NCBI RefSeq assembly: GCF_037975245.1
Contig: NC_092563.1
Coordinates: 5,459,501 to 5,519,500, forward strand
Origin: Apostichopus japonicus
Taxonomy: Eukaryota > Echinodermata > Holothuroidea > Aspidochirotida > Stichopodidae
Reading direction: 5' to 3'
DNA: 60,000 nucleotides
In this document: one piece after another, positions 26,120 to 38,414 of the stretch
How positions within the stretch are numbered: the stretch's first letter is position 1
Layout of the letters: every line of letters starts with the position of its first letter
The notes under the pieces: generated by a model
Databases searched by the model: none
The model's input: only the letters and a program-made list of their open reading frames with translations
What the model was told of the DNA's origin: nothing
Made by a program: the position numbers and the translations under genes

Positions 26120-26470
26120 ATTAAACCCAAACATCATCATAGCTCTTCGTAGAAATCCTTGTGGTGGACAACTTCCCCACACAGCTAAGAATCTTATACC
26201 ATTGGGAACATATCACAGGTTTTTATGTTCTTCAACACACAAGACACTCAAAGACTGAAGTCTTAATATGCAAGTCTAATTATGACATTTTGAGCCACAA
26301 ATGAAGTTTTCATGGTACAGTATTCTTCATAAAAAAACATTCATTTTTTTCTGTCATAGAGATCAGCTATTTACCTTATTGACCAAGTTTTGAAATATTG
26401 GAAGATTTTGCACATGATCTAAATTACAAACTAGTGTTTCAGTGTAAATAGTGTTCGTCACCTTGAAGTT
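26120..26470 (+). repeat. dispersed repeat, copy A
   Basis: This stretch and 28815-29165 share ordered blocks: AACCCAAACATCAT or AACCCAACCATCAT, ACAACTTCCCCA plus CAGCTAA, ATATCACAG, AAGACT, a T-rich block ending TTTTTTTCTGT, and GTTTCAGTGT. Divergence is high. I see no coding capacity, and the family is unknown to me. Confidence 0.6.
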
Positions 26471-26535
26471 ATGAGAAAGAAATTAAGAGGAAGTAATGAA
26501 GGGAATAAGGTGACTGTCACTTACAGCTATATATG

Positions 26536-26845
26536 AGAGCATGGTGGCCAATTAGCTAAGGCGTCGGACTTGTGATCCAAGGATTGCTGGTTTGATTCCT
26601 GCCTAGTTAATTACGTTGTGTCCTTGGGCAAGATGCTTTATCTCACTTGCCTCTCTCCACCCAGGGGTTAAATAGGTACCTGTGAGGTAACTTGTCATTG
26701 AGCGCAGTATATAACTGCTGCCGACTGGAGGGATTGTCTCTGGGACAGGTTATCATTGACCAGGGGTAATATAACGTCTGTAAAGCACTTTGAGACCTAT
26801 CGCTGGTGTAAAGCGCTATATAAAAAGCAAATATGATCATGATTA
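26536..26845 (+). mobile_element. tRNA-derived SINE with LINE-type tail
   Basis: The head contains A box TGGCCAATTAGCTAAGGCG (from 26545) and B box GGTTTGATTCC (26589-26599). The body (TTGGGCAAGATGCTTTATCT, CACCCAGGGGTTAAATAGG, GAGGTAACTTGTCATT) is shared with the minus-strand copy at 25.6-25.9 kb. The 3' end has GTAAAGCACTTTGAGACC and AAAGCGCTATATAAA, the same stem-like tail as the two LINE 3' ends in this window. That fits the known practice of SINEs borrowing a partner LINE's 3' tail for mobilisation. Confidence 0.85.
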
Positions 26846-28249
26846 TATACACCTCTTGGTGGTGCTCCATGCCATCAGATATCGACAAAGAAGCGCCCTG
26901 ACACACCTTTCATTCCTTACAAATTCCTCCACAGAGCGAGATTTTCCTTGCATATATCTGTAGTTGCTCGTTACAAAGATGTATAGTCAGGGGATAACTA
27001 CATCCAGCATTGAATCACAAAGTGCTAGATGCTAAATGTTATGCAAAATGGGCAGATTGCTATACAAGTACAAAGATACAAGATATACTGTATTTATAGC
27101 AGTTTTTGTACATAGGAACCATGTATTTTATTTTATATGACACAAAATTCAGAGCCCAAAATTCTTATAATGTCCACTAAATTATTCCCTGATATCATAT
27201 ATGATAGATTTCTTAAAACAATGGTTGGATTTACTACTCCTTTATAAAGCATTCTCTAAATTCAGATGTGAGGATTCTCTCTTTGGATTATTTTACTGGA
27301 TCAAGTCAAATTTGCTGCCTCAATATCAAATTCGCTTTACATATGTACATCCCATTGATTATGCATATAAATTGATTATTAAACGTGGTAGGCTTCTTTG
27401 AACACCTGCCGATATACGGTACTCTTCTCAGAGAGTGAAAGATGACTCCTAATATAGCCTCTGATTCTGTACAAGATAGTAAATTTAATCTGCTTTTAAT
27501 TGACGAAATTAAAATATTATTGATTTGCGTTAATTTTTAGCTCAATTTTAGCTGTCTTAAGCTAATTTCGACAGTACTGTTATTTAACTTAATTTTGAGA
27601 ATATTTGATAGTGCATAAAGAAGTTAAACTACACAAACTTAAATAACTTTCCATTATTGGCTTCATTTTAGCTGTTAAGAGACTTAAAAGACAGTGTTAA
27701 CTTGGGGATTATTGTATAGCATACAAAAGAAACACTCACTGCATGTATACACAACTATTACACTATTATGGCGTTATGATAAATAGTGGTATCCTGTTAA
27801 ATCTGTTGTGTGTGTGTGCATTATCTTAAACCTTTAAAATGTTATGAAGAAAGATGAATATTCTGGGCATGTTTTAGCCTGGACATTTTCAAAGTTGTTT
27901 TATTTTAGAGGTTGCTGATGACCTTATGAAGAAGTGACTTTTTTGGGCCCTTGGAAAAACAATTGTGGGTGGGGTGGGGGGGGGGTGGGGATGGAACCAC
28001 TCCCCCAGAACTGGATCTCTCAGGGCAATACAGCTGTCATTCTAAACAAGTGATAAACATTAAAGCTGCATTGTTGCAAGTTGAGTGGATGCTACAAAAA
28101 GCAAAGGAAAATTGATAATTTTTCTCCACCTTCTTTCAGCTCGCTGTCTTTCAAGCCTTTCATGCGATACTCCCAAATTGCTACATGTTTTCTGTTCCCC
28201 CCCCCCCCCCCTCAATTAGAAAGAATAAAACTTAAATAAGAAAAAAACT

Positions 28250-28814
28250 CAACCATCATGATTAGACTGTATGATAAGGATGACTGCCATGAGCCCTCCC
28301 CATACCCCAACTCCCTCTTCACCACCACCCTACCCTCCACATATAGCCAGGAGACATGAACCCAACCATCATTATTACTCTATATGGTAGGGATGACTGC
28401 CATGAGCCCTCCCCATACCCCAACTCCCTCTTCACCACCACCCTACCCTCCACATATAGCCAGGAGACATGAACCCAACCATCATTATTACTCTATATGG
28501 TAGTGATGACTGCTATGGGCCCTCTTCCCTCCCTCCAACTCCCTCTCCACCACCACCCTACCCTCCACATAGCCAGGAGACATGAACCCAACCATCATTA
28601 TTACTCTATATGGTAGGGATGACTGCCATGGGCCCTCTTCCCTCCCCAAGCTCCCTCTTCACCACCACCCTACCCTCCACATATAGCCAGGAGACATGAA
28701 CCCAACCATCATTATTACTCTATATGGTAGGGATGACTGCCATGGGCCCTCTTCCCTCCCTCCAACTCCCTCTTCACCACCACCCTACCCTCCACATAGC
28801 CAGGAGACATGAAC
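28250..28814 (+). repeat. 113-bp tandem array, five copies
   Basis: The block CCCAACCATCATTATTACTC recurs at 28361, 28474, 28587 and 28701, with the last partial copy at 28814, so the spacing is 113-114 bp. Each unit also has GGGATGACTGCCATG, a C-rich CCCTACCCTCCACATA block and GCCAGGAGACATGAA. The first unit is the most diverged. The array sits at the left edge of a dispersed repeat (copy B). Confidence 0.92.
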
Positions 28815-29165
28815 CCAACCATCATTATTGGTTAATGTGATAGAGATAACTATACAACTTCCCCAAACAGCTAACAAAAATATTACTCCTTTTGTGAGAT
28901 ATCACAGATTTAATGATTTTTTGCACATAGGGCTAAAGACTTGATCAAGTCTAAATATGACATCAATGAACCACATGTGCTCTAATTTCTATATGTTTTT
29001 CTTTATTTAATTGCAATGTTAATTTTTTCTGTAATGGAGATGGGTTTTGCAAATTATGCTGAATTAAAAATATTGAACTTCTTAAACATTAACCTTATAT
29101 GATAACATTGGTTTCAGTGTCACACAGTGTTAAACATTCTACCTTGAAAATGTTACAAGCCAAAA
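28815..29165 (+). repeat. dispersed repeat, copy B
   Basis: Diverged partner of 26120-26470; the shared blocks are listed there. The 113-bp array joins directly to its left end, so the array probably grew from the left edge of this element. Confidence 0.6.
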
Positions 29166-30147
29166 CAGAGAGTTTGCATAATTATGACATCACAGATTTA
29201 CAAAATGACAACTTTCCCAGACACTACTTTTTACGCTACAGTAGGACATTTCCCCGAACGGAATGATAAATTTCTTAGCTGTCTTTGGGAGTTGTTCTTC
29301 AAAATAAACTCTATTTAATTATCTCATGACAGCAAAAGATGATAGTTGGGCTTACAAGTGTCCCCTTTAACTAATATTCTATACATCAGTGTTGAATATT
29401 GATATTCATATATTTCCCCCAATTATTCAAGGATACCCCAATCATTGAGTATAAATTATTCCAAACCCAAGGACCAAGCTTTAATGGACACATTTTTACA
29501 AAAGAAAATTAGTCTAGAGGAGTACTTAAAAATTGCAAACATTATGCAGCAAAAAAAAACAGGATTCTTGCTTCCGTCCGCCTACCCACATGAATATATC
29601 TACTTTGAGAAGGTCACTTTCATCAATAGAAATGTGTCCGTAGCCTGACGGGGTGAAGGATTGTATAACGTTACTAAAGCAGACAGACACAATCGTGGTC
29701 AACTATATATATATATATGTACACAGTGGCTGTGCGTACGTACACGTCTACTTTAAATCCCCACCAGACTCGTACCCGGGCAGCAAAAGGGAAAACACAA
29801 ACTGTCAGTTAAGACGTAAAGTAAACAATGTCATACAGTTCAGAAACCAGGAAAAATTTCAACACAAATCCAGTGAAAATTAACCAACTCTATAAACATG
29901 AGCAAAACAATTATTTGAAGCAACCTGACAATGTTCGACAGCAGTTGTGAGTGTAAATATTACAAAGTTTAGGAGTAAACACTATGCAGAGTCCAACCAA
30001 ATGAAATATAGTTCATGTACGCACAAAGTGGAAAACATAGAGGGGATGGGGGTGGGGGGTGTAGGGGGAGTGAGGGTTGAAGGTACTCAAGACTTTCTGG
30101 AAAACTGAAAAAGTTTACTCATCATCAGACTCATTTTTTGTGGTCTG

Positions 30148-30218
30148 CTGTATATATATATACAGCTCTATATATATATTTTGTCTACTGTATATATATA
30201 TATATTTATATATATATA
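30148..30218. repeat. (TA)n microsatellite
   Basis: Three TA runs separated by short unique pieces adjoin the left end of the tRNA-like duplicated element. A similar TA run lies at 29706-29717. Confidence 0.9.
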
Positions 30219-30945
30219 AATGAAAATCGTAATGAGTTGGAAAATCAAGAACAGTGAAAAAACTTGCAGCCTCCACCGGGATTCGAACCACGGGCCTCCC
30301 GCTCTGTACGCGGACACCCTAACCACTAGGCTATGGACGCTGATTGTATGTCCAGAGGTTCGAAACCGGTAAGGAAGATCGTAATTCCACTGTAGGCGTT
30401 TGTCACCTATATCGAACAATACTAGTTCTGTTTTTGGTGACATATTTTGCCCTACTCTAGAGATCAAACATGATGCTATCCAACTCGAAAATCATTTGTT
30501 ATTCCTAAAGCCGGATCTCGAAAGAGATACTTTGAACAGACTTTATGTTAATGCAATGGAGGTAAACGACAAAGGCAAATGAATATATATAAATGAAAAA
30601 TTGAAATCGTAGTGAGTTAAAAAATCCAGAACAGTGAAAAACTTCCAGCCTCCAGCAGGATTCAAACTCGGGACCCTAACCACTAGGCTATGGATGCTGA
30701 TTGTATGTCCAGATGTTCGAAACCGGTGAAGAAGGTCGTAATTCCAACGTAGGCGTTTGTCACCTGTATCGAACAATGCTAGTTCTGTTTTGGTGACATA
30801 TTTGCCTTACTCTAGAGATCAAACATGATGCTAACCAACTTGAAATCATTTGTGATTCCTAAAGCCAGGTCTCGAAAGAGATACTTTGAACAGATTTTTG
30901 TTAAGGAAATGGAGGTCAATGACAAAGGCAAATGAATATATATAT
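30219..30945 (-). mobile_element. two tandem copies of a tRNA-like element, period about 357 bp
   Basis: Copy 1 (about 30219-30583) and copy 2 (about 30590-30945) share GAACAGTGAAAA, TGATTGTATGTCCAGA, GCGTTTGTCACCT and ACAAAGGCAAATGAATATAT. On the minus strand copy 1 (30272-30344) contains a nearly complete tRNA-like cloverleaf: a 6-of-7 acceptor stem (GCGTCCA with TGGAGGC), A box TAGCCTAGTGGTTAGGGTG, an anticodon-like loop GTACAGA with T at position 33, and B box GGTTCGAATCC. Copy 2 has lost the anticodon arm by a deletion of about 25 nt. This is a repeat family (a third fragment is at 45986-46060), not a functional tRNA gene. Confidence 0.75.
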
Positions 30946-33900
30946 AATTGATATCGTAGGAGTATATATATGTATATGTTATCAAGATGTACATCTATGT
31001 TACATATATTTGATTTCAGAGTATTTAAAGAGAATTAGCCTGATGGGATGGGTTTGATACCTGCAGTGCTATACAGTAACACATAAGTCTACCTTGAGCA
31101 TGCTGTGAGTTGAATGCCATGTTGAAATTAATGTGACCGACCCTACAAGTAGTTACAACTTTGATCATCCAATGTTCCATGCAAATATGACGTGTACAAT
31201 AAGAAAGGTCTCATAAGAAGCATCTGAGTTAATTTTTCCATTCTCGATAAATGAACACAGCTAACAAATGACTGCCTTTATCCTTATTTTACCCTTTTGT
31301 CTAAAACGTATCAATTGGCATTAAGAACCATACCTGATCACGCCTCAATTGACAATATAAAATAAATTCACGGTGTTGTTCCTGGATGTGCAATAAGTAA
31401 CGTCTAGTTTGTATGTAACGTTAATCTCAGACAGACTCCCTCTCAAATTTTGGATGGACTTTAGCCATTGTCTGTCATTCAACAAACCAATCTCTGAAAC
31501 CGCATGCATTTTATTGTCGCGTAAAAAAATGTGGATCATGAGACTATTCGGGTTCTTTTATGAACCGAAATGTTCAAATTAACATGCATACAGATCGGTG
31601 TTACAAGCCGAAATGTTAATTAAGTCAGCTAGAGAAAGAATGATTTGAGTTTCATTTTCATGAAATGAGCTTTGCTTTAGGGATACATCGATAGGTTGAA
31701 GTAAATGATGCCTTTGATTATTTTCATGGTACGTGTGCTGCTTTGATAATTTGGAGGAAACTCGCTCTGGAAAGTAATGATCCATAGTCCAGCATGGCAG
31801 TGTTAACAAAATAGCTGCACTACATATGATCTCTAAAGCAAAAAAATCTGTTAATTGCTCTGTTATTGTGGGGGTCTGAACCATGCAGCCATATCCTTTA
31901 TCATATATACGTGTATAGTGTACAGTGTGTATGTAGGGATTGCCTCTGGGATTTACATTAGCTGCAAAACTCAGATAGGTTAGAGCCTGGGATTTTTATA
32001 CAAGTCCCGTGTTGGACCAGCTTTACTTTCTATTAATTTAATTCTTTAATACTCCCTGACGATCCCACAATGTCTTTCCCGTGGGCGATGAAGAGAAGTC
32101 ACAGTGTAAATTGTGTATCACCAGCCTTGTTTGGAGAGGTAGCCCAAGTTCCCTCTGCATATACATACAATGCACTCTCATTTCAACTATTGGTATAGGT
32201 ATAGGCAAAACTTTCCCCTCCCACTTTTCCTTAACATTTATAAAACAGCTGTGAATTCATGGAGTCCAATTTTAATTTTTCAGAACTGGGAGAGTTTCAA
32301 ATTAAAAATTGATTATCGCGCTGTAGCGTTACTATAAACAGTAAAGCCCCTAAGATGTATCGCAGACTTACAAAGAGAAACTGTTTACGTTTATCTATAG
32401 ACAATCCCCCCCCCTCATCACACACACACGCACATACACACACTACCAACCAAGCTTGGAAAATATTTACAAATCTGCTCAGTCTGTCCCCAGCTTACGG
32501 CTTTAGAGACGATCTGATCTAACGGAACAGAAGGAAATCTGTTACTCTATGAAACCTAATCTTAGAGTATCAATCAGGTTTTATTAGTAGTTGCTTCACC
32601 TTAGCTCACTAGTCTCATCGTGCACACAAAGATCATATTTGTGCTCGGGGAAAGTTTCCAAGGAAAAACCGTTGAGGCTCTGGCTTTCAGTTTGAAGCCA
32701 ATTGACGTCACAGATTATTCGCATGATGATAATTCGAGGCTGGAATAATTTGCTTCGCAGTGCAGTGGCTTGTATGAAGGGTCATTTTTGTTTTGTTTCG
32801 TCCACCCATCAGGTATCGTCCAATGGGGGAAGATTGACGGCTGTATTAACTGTGGTCTTTCTCGTATATATAAAGATGGGTCAATGGGATGAAAGAGGAT
32901 TTTGAAATGTGCATATGTTGAGGAATATGAGCCTGCAGGTATTACGGGTCCTTGTGTGCAAGTCATTGCGAGAGAGATGGCAAATTAAATCGGCAGGAAG
33001 GAAGAGTTATTTTCTCTGCGCCCCGATCATGTTTGGAAATATTTTCTGTCATAAATTCCATTTGCTTGATTAAACTTCTGGAAGGTGAAACGGAGGTCAG
33101 TCTTTGAAACAAAATCAATACCTGTAAGATGGTGACTGCCAAACAGAATAGTTTCGGATTGTGTGCACAGGAAAATTCTAATATATCGAGAAAGAAAGTA
33201 ACGCACCTTGAACAGAAGCAAAAAAATTACATCTAAGTATTTTTCGTCAAAGACCATAAACTAAAGCAATTCACTGACTCCTCAGACTTCCTATCCCTCT
33301 TGATACAGTAGTTGAAAACAAAGAAGGAAGGAAATTGCACATGTTTATAGATCTGAAGAATTCTATCATGTTGAGAAAGGAATTAATGTATCAACAAAGA
33401 AATATAAAACGAGATATGCAAAGAAGAACCATTTGCACTCAACTATATCAGCTCCCAGTTGGTAGTAATAACAATATATTAAAACTTGAATTATTGTATA
33501 GTTAAACAATATCAAACTATATAAACTGAGAGAGGTTGGGTCAGGGATTTGGTTTAGATTATATCTGAATTCTTCTGTGAATATATTAATTTAGATTGCA
33601 GTTTGAATACTTTATTTGGTAAATTTTCAAGCGCATTTGATATACTTTAAGATGATATGTCGTCTCGGCGAAAAATCCAACGATATATTATTGTATGCCG
33701 GATTTTGCGTGACATCACAGCATTCTCTTTTTCTGAAGTTCGATTGAGAGCCGATACTAGGTAAAATATGGATAGTAAAAACAAAACAAAAACAGCATCT
33801 ATGGGTAATGATGAGAACTAGTCACAGAAACAACGTACGTGGGAAAATAGGGTGTCTGGCATCATCATCATTTTTAGCAATTTAAAACTGCCGATTCAGC

Positions 33901-34289
33901 GATATGAAAATGCCGATTCCTCATCTTTAAACCAGATATTGAAGTCGACTCTGAAAGATTTGAAATTTTAATGATAAAATTTTATTTCAACTTTAATATG
34001 ATACATTAAAAGAAAAATGAAAGCTTGATCTAGATGGAATATAAATATTAATTGTTTATGTTAATTGTTATGACTTACTTCTTTCTATGCATGCCTGTGA
34101 ATATTACATTATGTGAATTCTTGGAAAGTTCAGGATTGAAAGTACAGTACTGTATGTCAAAGGTCATCTGAGGGTCAAGGCTATAAAGTTGAAGAGTACT
34201 AGTGTTTTCACACATGTACTTCTCTCTCTCTCTGTCATATAGTTGATTAATAACTATAAAGATACTTTTTGTCCCGTTGGAGGGGAAAA

Positions 34290-34625
34290 ATTGGTTGTTT
34301 CACACTGCTGTCAATAATAGTTGTTTTTAAAGTTGTTTCTCAGGAGTTGAGGCTGTACCATCATACTGCATCAACTAATAGGAGAAAATTAAAATGCTTG
34401 TTTCACATATATGTGTTAGTAATAGTTGCTTTTAAAGTTGTTTCTCAGGAGTATAGGACTATAGTTGAGGTTATACCATTACACTGCCCCAACTAATAGA
34501 AGAAAATAAAAATGCTTGTTTCATTAACTGCTGTCGATCAGTATTAAATAGTTGTTTCTAAAGTTGTTTCTAAAGTTGTTTCCTCAGGACTAATAGTTGA
34601 GGCTGTACCATATGGTACCATTCAG
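34290..34625 (+). repeat. degenerate tandem repeat, three units of about 105-140 bp
   Basis: Each unit carries AATAGTTG, AAAGTTGTTTCTCAGGA (a TTTCCTCAGGA variant in the third), GTTGAGG, a TACCAT block and CAACTAATAG, with AAATGCTTGTTTCA between units. Unit starts are 105 and 138 bp apart because of an indel and a local duplication of CTAAAGTTGTTT. Confidence 0.85.
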
Positions 34626-34682
34626 CTGGAACAACTGCAAACCATGTACAGCTGCCTATTACAGCGATGCCAGAAATCCGGC

Positions 34683-34704
34683 AAAAGCCGGAATTCCGGC
34701 TTTT
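34683..34704. other. 22-bp perfect palindrome
   Basis: The centre is AAGCCGGAATTCCGGCTT, extended by two A/T pairs on each side. A further AATCCGGC lies just left and a TTCCGGC just right, so CCGG half-sites recur in a 60-bp patch. No function is assigned. Confidence 0.9.
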
Positions 34705-37061
34705 TCCCAATTTTGAAATTTAGTTCCGGCTCCACACGATCTTTCCGTCCCAGTTGAAACAGCTAGACATGAGCTTTTTCCGTGAATTTCCGTGAATTTC
34801 TAACTATTATCCTAATACACTGTAGGATATGCAAATTTGAGCCTATACCGCAAAACATGATATCTCAAATAAAGTTCAGATAAGAATATATATCAGATGC
34901 AACATACAAGGCCTGGGAAGTTCTATTTCCAGTGATCTGGGAGGGATATTTTGCCAAAATATTCTTGCAACGCTACACGCCAACCAGGGTGGCGCTCTGC
35001 TTAGATACTGTAGTCTTTAAGGCCCTAGGGGAAAACCCTGCTAGCATCCCTGCTATTAACACAATGTGTGTCTTTTGAATATAAGCTACAGTATGGGACG
35101 ACCTTGTTCACCTCTAGCTTGAGAAAATATCAAGGTACTTTCTTTAGAGGGGAAATTGAAAGTGTGGATCACATGCATCATAGCATTGTGCTTGTTGTGT
35201 ATATAGCAAATGCAATCAGTGTTATGTTATTTCCTGCTTGTCCTCAGTTTAAAATTTGGCATTCAGACATCTTCACTGGTTTATCTGGAGTGTATAATGC
35301 TTGGGGAGGGGGGGGGGGGGTGGAGAGTTGATAGATCTATGACCAGTATTAATAGAAAGTTTGGACATAGATTTCTTGCAAAATAAATAACAATTTTAGT
35401 AAACATACTAAATAACAAAGTTATATTTAGTCTAAATTGACCTACCAAGGGTGATAATAGGTACCCTTTACAGGTCATCGGTATCACTAGCAATTTTTTT
35501 ATTGCGTGTTCACAAAATTAAACTTCAGCAAGCTGAGTTTTGCTGCCTGTGACTATCAAAGCATTTTACCAATCAGAGATCATATTTATAATTGTCTGAT
35601 TTTACCACTCGTCATGATCTCGGGGAAAAATCTTTGGAGAGGTGAGAGCCCTCAAGGGAAAGTATTGTTTTGAAAGCTTTTTAAGTAATTTATCATGCTA
35701 AACTTTGGGGCCAATTAAGAACTTTATGTTCAACTTAAATTTTACCAATGTTGTAGAAGAAGGAAGAAAACCTTCACAGACAGATGTTAAATCTCAAAGG
35801 ACGGTTGCGGACTAGGTATAACACTTAAATTGCAGATGAATAACACCTTCGTCCCTGTGCATAAGGGAAGGGGGCACCGTCGGAGGGTCCTGCAATGCTC
35901 ACCTCCAAAGATTTAAGTAAACAAATTCGAACATAATATAAAGCACAAGGGAGAAATGAGGGTATATATACTTATAGATTAGCAGACTGCATTTTTAATT
36001 ATTTCAAATTTTCAATATGTACTTCATATTGAGATATTTATTGTAATGCTTAATGGGAATAAATGGTTTAAACTTCACTTCTGCTGCGAGATCTCTTGGG
36101 CGACCCTTTTGAAATTTCGTTCACTGGGTACTGCATGGAATTGTTTAATACCATTTGAGTTGTCTTATTTTTGTAGCCTAAAATCCTTTCAGAGACAAAT
36201 TGCCTCATTTCGGTGCATGAGAAATATATCTCTCATTTCAGTTAACACCACATTGTCAGTCATAGCCATTCAGTAACCGCCTTACATGGTTACTGATCAT
36301 TCAAGTAAAATACTTTCAAGCATAGCTAGTGAAGAGATAAAAAGAGGATGTTTGTATATTAAAGCATAGTATCAATTACAGACAATTTAGAACTAGCCCA
36401 CTTGACTGACCAATTATGTAACAGACTAATGTGCTAATGTGTCAGTGATACCATACTGCTGCTAGACTGCAAGTGACTGACATATATGCCTTTTTTCACT
36501 TTTTAAAGGAGATAAAAACTCAGGGGTTTTGCAGTGAACTCATAGTAGCCTGACTAATATTCTTACACCCTCTGTGAAATAACTAATCAAAACTACCTTT
36601 CCCCAAATTTCCAGGAATTTTCTAACACAACTACTGTGTTGGCAGCAATTATGTTAATTTAAATAACAAGAGCGCTTTGAAAATGATGTCAGCATGCCAC
36701 ATGGTAAGTTAAACAATTCCTCTCTCTGCGTATGAATTGTACACTTGCTTTCGGAGGTTGTTCAGAAGTTGATGCAAAATGCCCGAGAGCCAAGAATTTG
36801 GTTGTGTAAAACAGGAGAAGGGAAGAAGGAGCAGGGAAGGAAAAATGATATAATGTTGTTCCTGACGGGAAAAGTTTTCCAGAGAAAAAAGGCCGGTTCA
36901 TGTTTCAAAAAAAACTAACTGGCTAAAATCAAGTTTTCACTGGCATTTTCTTGAACAGCAACACACATCAGTTACTTTGCAGACTTTTGAGAGCAGCCCA
37001 ATGATATTTGCTGATATAGGGCAGTTATGCAGGGCTCATGTGAGGTACTGAGACCATCTTT

Positions 37062-38103
37062 TACTGACCATTGATAACAGACTGACCCTGCTGATTCTTG
37101 GACAGAGGATTGATAACAAGTTAACCATGCTGATTCTTGGACTGAGGATTGATAATAGACTGACCATGCTGATTCTTTGACTGAGGATTGATAATAGACT
37201 GACCATGTTGATTCTTGGACTGAGGATTGATAACAGGTTAACCATGCTGATTCTTGGACAGAGGATTGATAACAAGTTAACCATGCTGATTCTTGGACTG
37301 AGGATTGATAACAGGTTAACCATGCTGATTCTTGGACTGAGGATTGATAATAGACTGACCATGTTGATTCTTGGACTGAGGATTGATAACAGGTTAACCA
37401 TGCTGATTCTTGGACTGAGGATTGATAATAGACTGACCATGCTGATTCTTGGACTGAGGATTGATAACAGGTTAACCATGCTGATTCTTGGACTGAGGAT
37501 TGATAACAGGTTAACCATGCTGATTCTTGGACTGAGGATTGATAACAGGTTAACCATGCTGATTCTTGGACTGAGGATTGATAACAGGTTAACCATGCTG
37601 ATTCTTGGACTGAGGATTGATAACAGGTTAACCGTGCTGATTCTTTGACTGAGGATTGATAACAGGTTAACCGTGCTGATTCTTGGACTGAGGATTGATA
37701 ACAGGTTAACCATGCTGATTCTTGGACTGAGGATTGATAACAGGTTAACCGTGCTGATTCTTGGACTGAGGATTGATAACAGGTTAACCGTGCTGATTCT
37801 TTGACTGAGGATTGATAACAGGTTAACCGTGCTGATTCTTGGACTGAGGATTGATAACAGGTTAACCGTGCTGATTCTTGGACTGAGGATTGATAACAGG
37901 TTAACCGTGCTGATTCTTGGACTGAGGATTGATAACAGGTTAACCGTGCTGATTCTTGGACTGAGGATTGATAACAGGTTAACCGTGCTGATTCTTGGAC
38001 TGAGGATTGATAACAGGTTAACCGTGTTGATTCTTGGACTGAGGATTGATAACAGGTTAACCATGTTGATTCTTTGACTGAGGATTGATAACGGACTGAC
38101 CAT
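37062..38103. repeat. 39-bp minisatellite, about 27 copies
   Basis: The unit is CTGATTCTTGGACTGAGG plus ATTGATAACAGGTTAACCRTG, 39 bp in total. Because 39 is a multiple of three, and no unit variant makes a stop on the minus strand, that strand is open for 355 codons, repeating a 13-residue motif. The + strand is broken wherever TTGGACTG becomes TTTGACTG, which creates TGA. Variants are clustered: AATAGACTGACCATG units on the left, ACCATG in the middle and ACCGTG mostly from 37620 to 38030. The array ends about 220 bp before CMIP exon 4. I treat the open frames as by-products. Confidence 0.95.
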
Positions 38104-38324
38104 GTGCTTAGTTCTTAATGTCCACTAGCTGGCAGAAAAATTGCCAGTGTCTTTTTTCCTTTCTACTGGCAATGGCAAAATCCACTGGCATTATTATAAA
38201 GCCAGTAAATAGCCAGCATTTCGACGCCTGAGAATTATCACAACTTGTTGTAAAGATGGTTATTGATTATTCAAGTTCTCAACTTTATGAACAATCTGTT
38301 TCTTTCTTTCTCTAATTATTCTAG

Positions 38325-38414
38325 GGGATGATTGATATGACTTTGAATACCTGCGTGCAAGACCAAGCAGTTTACCAGGTTCCTTTGGAGATTGTGTCCG
38401 ACATCCTGTCTCAG
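38325..38414 (+). CDS. CMIP: CMIP coding exon 4, linker after the PH-like domain
   Basis: The exon is 30 codons in phase 0, with acceptor ATTATTCTAG after a pyrimidine-rich run and donor CAG|GTAAAG. The translation starts GMIDMTLNT and ends QVPLEIVSDILSQ. It matches the vertebrate CMIP stretch with LVDMALTS at its start and QAPLEIVSKLLSE at its end. The PLEIVS core is fully conserved. It is the smallest coding exon seen, flanked by the two largest introns, and the 39-bp minisatellite lies just upstream. The match covers the exon end to end. Confidence 0.93.

Larger units (their letters stand above)
23778..38324 (+). other. CMIP intron 3 (14.5 kb), repeat-rich
   Basis: The intron runs from GTACGA to a pyrimidine-rich tract ending ATTCTAG. 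It carries a LINE 3' end, two SINEs of one family, a pair of diverged dispersed repeats, a 113-bp array, (TA)n plus a duplicated tRNA-like element, a 34.3-kb tandem repeat, a 22-bp palindrome and the 39-bp minisatellite. Homopolymers include C15 at 28197-28211 and G13 at 35308-35320. The spans 31000-34200 and 35350-37000 show no recognised feature. Confidence 0.85.

Noticed and set aside
28250-28814. CRISPR-like array
   Set aside because: Units are contiguous, nearly identical 113-bp repeats with no unique spacers, in a eukaryotic intron.
30272-30344. functional tRNA gene on the minus strand
   Set aside because: T-stem mismatches, a non-standard anticodon and further degenerate copies show it is a tRNA-derived repeat.
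37036-38103. 355-codon minus-strand open frame as a repetitive protein gene
   Set aside because: It is fully explained by a 39-bp minisatellite whose unit is a multiple of three; the + strand is also partly open, and no start, splice or conserved flank supports a gene.
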